From contig NZ_CABHWW010000008.1 of the NCBI RefSeq assembly GCF_902170305.1, positions 155,866-219,865 on the forward strand: DNA of 64,000 nt. The letters are read 5' to 3'. The translations under genes were made by a program, and so were the position numbers. Under the pieces are notes generated by a model that made no database searches, had not been told where the DNA came from, and saw only the letters and a program-made list of their open reading frames with translations. Shown here piece by piece: positions 59,173-64,000 of this stretch. This stretch comes from Yersinia alsatica. Its GTDB lineage: Bacteria; Pseudomonadota; Gammaproteobacteria; Enterobacterales; Enterobacteriaceae. The stretch's first letter is position 1. Each line of letters opens with the position of its first letter.

Positions 59173-62100
59173 ATGAGTTCTTTTAATTGTAAGTTATCTT
59201 GTATTGCCTTAACTATTATATCTACGATTAGTACCACAACTTCTTATGCTGACATCGGTTTTGCGGGTGATGTAATACCTGACAATGCTGGTTGGGATAT
59301 TCCCGGGGTCCTAATAATCGGTAATACAGCAGCAGGTATTATGGATATTTTCGATGGTGGAACGTTGACCAGCGGAAATGTAGCAGCTGGGCTGTGGAGT
59401 TATATCGGTAATAACTCGGGGGCTACCGGTCAGGTGACTATTACTGGCTCTGACTCTAAGTGGATAAATAACGGAGTGCTCTTTGTTGGCTATAACGGGA
59501 GTGGCACATTACAAATATTAGATGGTGGCGTTGTAAACAACCCAGTTAACACGACACATATTGGTTTTGGTGTTGGAGCTACTGGTTACCTTGAAGTCAG
59601 TGGGGTTGGTTCGCAATTGATCAACGGTGGCGGATTACGGATTGGTGGTGAAGATAATAGCAATGGCAAGATGAGAATCGCTGATGGTGCTGTAGTCACT
59701 AACCAAAATGATGCTGATATTGCATACCATCCAGGTTCTACCGGTAGTGTCGAAGTAACAGGCCCAGGCTCAATCTGGAATGCTGGTAACCGTATGTTTA
59801 TCGGCCATGAAGGCGATGGTAGCCTTAAAATCACCGACGGCGGAGTTGTTACAACGACAACAAAAGCAAGTGTTGCCGCAGGTGTTACGTCAACCGGTTA
59901 TGTGGAAGTGAGTGGTACAGGTTCTCGCTGGCAAATTGGTACATTGCTAGATATAGGGACTAATGGCCCTGCCACCATGATTGTTTCTGATGGCGGCGTG
60001 GTAACCAGTCAAAGTGGAAATATTAATGACTCTATCGGACTGGTGGAAATCACCGGTATTGGTTCTCGTTGGGATAATGCTCAAGCCCTTCAAATTGGTT
60101 CAAGTTCCGCATCAGTAGGTTCTGATAGCACTCTAAATATTACTAATGGTGGTATTGTTACAGATAATTCGGGTTATGTTGGTGCCGGAAACAATGCCAC
60201 TGGCCGAGTAAATATCTCAGGGGCCGGTTCTGCTTGGCAAAACGCTAGCTTATTGATGGTAGGTTCGAATGGGGATGGCTCAGTAGTCGTCTCTGATGGT
60301 GGGAGTTTAACTAGTGCTGGCAGCTATGTGGGTGCCGCTTCAGGGTCAAGAGGTGACATTTTAGTCACAGGGGCCAATTCCACGTGGATTAACAACGGTG
60401 ATATGCGTTTCGGTGAGTATGGTGGTAACACCTCACTTACCATCAATAACAATGGTTTCGTTAAAACAGATAATATAATAATTGCTAACGATGCTACTTC
60501 GACCGGTGTGCTGAATATTGGGAGTGCCGCGGGTTATGCTGCAACCTCTGCTGGAAATATTAATACGCCAATTATCACCTTAGGCAACGGCGATAGTTCA
60601 ATTGTCTTTAACCATACGAATACCAATTATCAATTTAATTCTGCAATTAATGGTAGTGGTAAAGTGGCAGTTTACAGCGGAACTACGGTACTCAATGGTG
60701 TCAATAACTACAGCGGCACGACAACTGTTAATGGCGGCACTTTAAAGGCAAGTTCAGCAAACAGCTTCAGTGCAGTTTCTGATTATCTTGTTGATACCGC
60801 GGGACTACTGGATTTAGCTGGTTTTGACCAAACACTGAACAGCCTGAGCAACAGCGGCACGGTAAGCCTTAATGGTGCACCAGGTACTGTATTGACAGTA
60901 TCCGGTAATTACATCGGCAACGATGGCTTGCTCAATTTTAATTCTCTATTAAATAATGACACTTCAGCTACTGATAAATTAGTCGTTAATGGCAATACTT
61001 CTGGCACAACTCGTGTGGGCGTGACTAACTTGGGTGGCAGTGGCGCAACAACATTGAATGGTATCGAACTGATTGAGGTTAATGGGCTGTCAAGCGGTGA
61101 GTTTGTTAAGCAGGGGCGTATTGTTGCCGGTGCCTATGATTACTCTCTGGCGCGTGGTGTAGGGATAAATGCCAGCAACTGGTATCTGACTAGTACAGCA
61201 ACATCAGTTCCACTTGTTGAATCTGTTGAACCAATGGTCAACCGGCCAGAAGCTGGCAGTTACACTGCTAACCTGGCAACTGCCAATAACATGTTTATAA
61301 CGAGTCTCAATGACCGCATGGGTGAAACCCAATATATTGATGCATTGACCGGCGAACATAAAGTGACCAGTCTGTGGTTGCGTAACGAAGGTGGGCATAA
61401 CCGTTCACGTGATGCATCGGGGCAATTGAATACACAAGCTAATCGTTATGTCCTGCAACTGGGCGGTGATATTGCTCAGTGGAGTAATAACAACACGGAC
61501 CGTTTCCGTCTAGGTGTTATGGCTGGATATGGCAATAGCAAGAGTACGACTGTTTCACAAGTGTCTGGCTATAGCTCTAAAGGCTCAATCGATGGCTACA
61601 GCGCCGGTGTATACGGTACCTGGTACGCGAATAGCGAAGATAAGTCCGGATTATACGTAGATAGTTGGGCGCAATACAGCTGGTTCAACAACACGGTCAA
61701 TGGTCAGGATTTAGCTTCTGAAGAGTACAAGTCTAAGGGCGTAAGCGCCTCAGTCGAAAGTGGCTATACCTTTAAAATCGGTGAGAATGCGTCGAAAAAC
61801 GCCAGTTACTTTATCCAGCCGAAAGCGCAGGTGACATGGATGGGTGTTAAAGCCGATGACCATAAAGAAGCCAATGGGACAAATATCTCCGGTGAAGGTG
61901 ATGGAAACATCCAGACCCGTCTGGGGGTGAAAGCCTTTATGAATGGCTACGCCGATCAGGATAAAGGTAAAGATCGTGTATTCCAACCGTTTGTGGAAGC
62001 CAACTGGGTCCACAATACTAATGATTTCGGCACTACGATGGACGGTATGACGGTTAAGCAAGACGGTGCGGCCAATATTGGTGAGCTGAAAGTGGGTGTG

Positions 62101-62211
62101 GAAGGCCAGATTAATAAGAAAGTGAATGTCTGGGGTAATGTCGGCCAGCAAATTGGTAACAAAGGTTACAGCGATACAGCTGTAATGCTGGGAGTTAAAT
62201 ACAACTTCTAA
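59173..62211 (+). CDS. Type V autotransporter adhesin with T5SS/PEP-CTERM-type repeats
   Basis: 1012 residues from the ATG at 59173; the in-frame extension to a TTG at 59080 lacks a ribosome site. The signal peptide ends TTTSYA/D. About residues 75-450 hold seven degenerate repeats of 45-55 residues with the pattern TG.VEVSG.GS.W then IG..G.G.L.I.DGG.V (for example TGYVEVSGTGSRWQIGTLLD). A passenger-associated repeat with NNYSGTTTVNGGTLKA follows, then a pertactin-like region. The last 280 residues are the beta-barrel, ending in Phe (MLGVKYNF). It exposes the passenger at the cell surface and probably acts as an adhesin. Confidence 0.9.
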   Translation: MSSFNCKLSCIALTIISTISTTTSYADIGFAGDVIPDNAGWDIPGVLIIGNTAAGIMDIFDGGTLTSGNVAAGLWSYIGNNSGATGQVTITGSDSKWINNGVLFVGYNGSGTLQILDGGVVNNPVNTTHIGFGVGATGYLEVSGVGSQLINGGGLRIGGEDNSNGKMRIADGAVVTNQNDADIAYHPGSTGSVEVTGPGSIWNAGNRMFIGHEGDGSLKITDGGVVTTTTKASVAAGVTSTGYVEVSGTGSRWQIGTLLDIGTNGPATMIVSDGGVVTSQSGNINDSIGLVEITGIGSRWDNAQALQIGSSSASVGSDSTLNITNGGIVTDNSGYVGAGNNATGRVNISGAGSAWQNASLLMVGSNGDGSVVVSDGGSLTSAGSYVGAASGSRGDILVTGANSTWINNGDMRFGEYGGNTSLTINNNGFVKTDNIIIANDATSTGVLNIGSAAGYAATSAGNINTPIITLGNGDSSIVFNHTNTNYQFNSAINGSGKVAVYSGTTVLNGVNNYSGTTTVNGGTLKASSANSFSAVSDYLVDTAGLLDLAGFDQTLNSLSNSGTVSLNGAPGTVLTVSGNYIGNDGLLNFNSLLNNDTSATDKLVVNGNTSGTTRVGVTNLGGSGATTLNGIELIEVNGLSSGEFVKQGRIVAGAYDYSLARGVGINASNWYLTSTATSVPLVESVEPMVNRPEAGSYTANLATANNMFITSLNDRMGETQYIDALTGEHKVTSLWLRNEGGHNRSRDASGQLNTQANRYVLQLGGDIAQWSNNNTDRFRLGVMAGYGNSKSTTVSQVSGYSSKGSIDGYSAGVYGTWYANSEDKSGLYVDSWAQYSWFNNTVNGQDLASEEYKSKGVSASVESGYTFKIGENASKNASYFIQPKAQVTWMGVKADDHKEANGTNISGEGDGNIQTRLGVKAFMNGYADQDKGKDRVFQPFVEANWVHNTNDFGTTMDGMTVKQDGAANIGELKVGVEGQINKKVNVWGNVGQQIGNKGYSDTAVMLGVKYNF

Positions 62212-62238
62212 TACTGGTTAAAAAATATAGGTAAACAG

Positions 62239-62262
62239 ACCGGGCAATTAAGCCCGGTTTTG
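62239..62262 (+). terminator. Terminator of the autotransporter gene
   Basis: ACCGGGC/GCCCGGT with a short AT loop is followed by a T run, 27 bases after the stop. Confidence 0.88.
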
Positions 62263-62356
62263 CATTTTAGGCTTCAGTCAAAGTGACCTCAATAATCATC
62301 TGTTGCCTAATTTGCGGTGCAGGCCAACTAACCATCCGCCATTTTCATCTGCATAG

Positions 62357-62776
62357 TATAGTCAGGCTGATGTATGGGTTGCCTTTGAAAATCTCATGAT
62401 CAGCCAGAAAGAGGATTCTTCATTTATTGGTTTGATTAATAAATTTCTGTTGTCTGGTGATTTCTGCGAACTTGCTAGCGAAACATAAAAGGACTACCGG
62501 AAGTATTCATCAAAAATAATTTCTGTGTTCGGAAAAATGACGCCAGACAACATAAAACCTGAGCATATTCGGAAGTATATGGATAAGCGTGGAGTAAAAA
62601 GCAGAGTCCAGAAAAATAGAGAAAAGTCTTTTATGTCGAGGGTTTTTCGTTAGGGTTACGAGCGGGAGAAAGTAAAATTAAATCCATGCTAGGGAGTGAA
62701 GCAATTCAAAGAAAAAGCCCGAGCTCGCTATATAACGGATGAAAAACATATAGCGCTTTATGACGCGCCCCCCCCC
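62357..62776 (+). pseudogene. Tyrosine integrase remnant (P2-like prophage)
   Basis: One frame, broken by stops at 62486 (TAA), 62651 (TAG) and 62690 (TAG), reads VWVAFENLMISQKEDSSF, then KDYRKYSSKIISVFGKM, TPDNIKPEHIRKYMDKRG, KNREKSFMSRVFR, GYEREKVKLNPC and GVKQFKEKARARYITDEKH. This is the N-terminal SAM-like arm and the beginning of the catalytic domain of a P2/HK022-type phage integrase. The stops sit where CAA, TGG or a sense codon is expected, so they look like point mutations. The frame ends in a C9 run (62768-62776), after which the sequence becomes a tail protein. Confidence 0.85.
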
Positions 62777-63067
62777 TTTATAGCCCGCAAGAAAAAACGC
62801 CTCGATAAACAAGGCCGCATCAAATGCAAGATGTTTACCAAACTGCGCACCGCCCGTTTTATTAAAAGCGAATCCAACGCCGACGGGGTCACTGTCACCT
62901 TTAGAGGTACGGTTAATAGTCTAGTGCGGGTGCATCACTACGGCTTGCGCGATAAGGTCACAAAGAACGGGCCAACCGTGAAATATGAACGCCGCCAGTT
63001 ATTGGGTTTTACTGACGGCGATAGTGAATGGATTGGGGGGCTGGCTTTGGATTTTATTGGTAAGTAA
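62777..63067 (+). pseudogene. Fragment of P2 gpS-like tail completion protein
   Basis: From 62777 the frame of the integrase remnant continues without a stop into FIARKKKRLDKQGRIKCKMF, TKLRTARFIKSESNADGVTV, ARVHH-type VRVHHYGLRDKV and RRQLLGFTDGDSEWIGG. This is the C-terminal two-thirds of a P2 gpS-type virion morphogenesis protein. The N-terminus is missing. The frame has a possible GTG at 62696 without a ribosome site, so it is probably not expressed as a functional protein. It marks a deletion that removed most of a prophage. Confidence 0.82.
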
Positions 63068-63085
63068 TTTTTTATCGTCCATTAC

Positions 63086-64000
63086 TTAATTATTTGTTTC
63101 CCCCCATCTATTTGCTCTGTTAAATGTTTTAAAATCATTAAATCTTACCCCCATATCCTTCATTACTTTATGTGCAAATGGTGCTGATAGTTGTCTGATA
63201 TAAAAAGGCTTATTTACTACAAAGTGATGTATTGCATGAGTGCTACCAAAGTTAAAACAAAATAGGTTGAACGGCCAAAGCCACCAAGGGTTAAGCACCT
63301 GAGTTTCCTGAATAGTATTACCACTTTCATTATCACCATAATAATGCATATTTGAACTTATGAAATGTAAGCAGAACGACCAAAGTATATTAGGAGCTAT
63401 GATTATTACCATCATTACATCAATAGCATTGAATATTTTTAGAGTCATTCCAGACCAAGTTATTGCGATGCCAAGTAATGGCAAGGCAACATTTACCAAG
63501 TGAAATATAATAAATGAATATACAATTAGTGAGTGTAAAAGTGAGACTGGGAAGAACGCTTTAATTGCCTTCTTAAGTAATTTTTTTCTTTCCTCCTTCG
63601 ATCCAGCCTGTAATATCACTACAGCTACTGCAACTATAAAATCACTAATCATCCATAGCCTCAGCAGGCTCCAGCGCTGACCATTAGAAAGTAATCGTTC
63701 TTCTAAATCCTCATATGTTCCTGGCATTTGGTGATGCCTTAAGTGAATCTTTCTCCTAACCCAAGGGTTAGCCGTACTAGGGCGAACCATCCATACTGAG
63801 GCCATCATTACGTTATGCATGACACGATTATTTTTGAAATATAGATTATGAATTAAATCATGTTCAATTTCATGTACCACAGAAATACAAAGAGTATTGA
63901 TTATGATACATGCCCACCATGCGATATATCCATTGAGATAACATAATGAACTAACTATAATAATTCCAATCATAGAGTATAAAATACTAAAACCCAATGC
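63086..64000 (-). CDS. Membrane fatty acid desaturase/hydroxylase-like protein (partial, 5' end beyond right edge)
   Basis: At least 304 residues; the frame is open to the window edge, so the true start is outside. Several hydrophobic helices and three histidine boxes are visible: HEIEHDLIH (HxxxH), KIHLRHHQM (HxxHH) and THAIHHFVV (HxxHH). These bind the di-iron centre of membrane desaturases, hydroxylases and ketolases. A fourth possible ligand region is HFISSNMHYYGDN. The substrate is unknown. Base composition is more AT-rich than most of the window and it sits beside a prophage scar, which suggests transfer. It is convergent with the phage fragment. Confidence 0.82.
   Translation of the reverse strand, partial: ALGFSILYSMIGIIIVSSLCYLNGYIAWWACIIINTLCISVVHEIEHDLIHNLYFKNNRVMHNVMMASVWMVRPSTANPWVRRKIHLRHHQMPGTYEDLEERLLSNGQRWSLLRLWMISDFIVAVAVVILQAGSKEERKKLLKKAIKAFFPVSLLHSLIVYSFIIFHLVNVALPLLGIAITWSGMTLKIFNAIDVMMVIIIAPNILWSFCLHFISSNMHYYGDNESGNTIQETQVLNPWWLWPFNLFCFNFGSTHAIHHFVVNKPFYIRQLSAPFAHKVMKDMGVRFNDFKTFNRANRWGETNN

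Overview
The window looks like a chromosomal segment of a Yersinia species. The evidence is a moderate base composition, an intact hmsHFRS biofilm operon beside phoH, an ast operon, a FetMP-type iron locus and many proteins that closely match enterobacterial families (AstCADB, ChaA, PhoH, Cbl, NarX, DcuSR, AnsP, RluF). Species cannot be fixed from the sequence alone. No rRNA, tRNA, CRISPR array or intact insertion sequence was seen.

Layout. 1-4766 (minus) is the arginine succinyltransferase operon astC-astA-astD-astB; astB runs off the left edge. 5307-6740 is a MocR-type regulator, divergent from a cyanide-insensitive bd-type quinol oxidase (cioAB plus a 55-residue DUF2474 protein) and a narX-type nitrate sensor without a neighbouring narL. 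Next come cbl, an MFS exporter, a Fur-boxed siderophore-interacting reductase, chaA, phoH and a GNAT acetyltransferase. 18855-25148 (minus) is hmsHFRS (pgaABCD), which makes and exports poly-beta-1,6-N-acetylglucosamine. 25835-30625 holds an M24 peptidase and fhuF (with a Fur box), a trans-editing AlaX, a LysR regulator and tehB.

30795-38861 (minus) is a ferrous-iron uptake locus: fetM (FTR1 permease), fetP (P19), a DUF2318/YHS membrane protein, two FtsX-type permeases, an ABC ATPase, a TlpA-like thiol protein and a small cytochrome c. Its promoter carries a Fur box and a perfect FNR box. A divergent Ppx/GppA-like half-protein, a DHA2 exporter and glutaminase follow. 43273-47121 is dcuS-dcuR facing a 2-hydroxycarboxylate transporter; then ansP, a DUF488 protein, an alpha carbonic anhydrase, a VOC protein and a GNAT enzyme. 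52616-56063 is a ROK regulator, a YbjJ-type MFS carrier and a YbjI-type HAD phosphatase; rluF follows.

From about 57200 to the right edge the DNA becomes accessory in character. It holds a decayed ORF, a small secreted cysteine-containing peptide with a Fur-like site, a run of three tiny one-helix membrane proteins, a 1012-residue autotransporter built on seven T5SS/PEP-CTERM-type repeats, a P2-like prophage scar in which an integrase pseudogene is fused to a tail-completion fragment, and an AT-rich membrane desaturase cut by the edge. Iron acquisition (SIP, FhuF/M24, FetMP) and anaerobic or microaerobic life (CIO, NarX, DcuSR, FNR sites) are the recurring themes. The least explained parts are the tiny membrane-protein cluster and the small secreted peptide.
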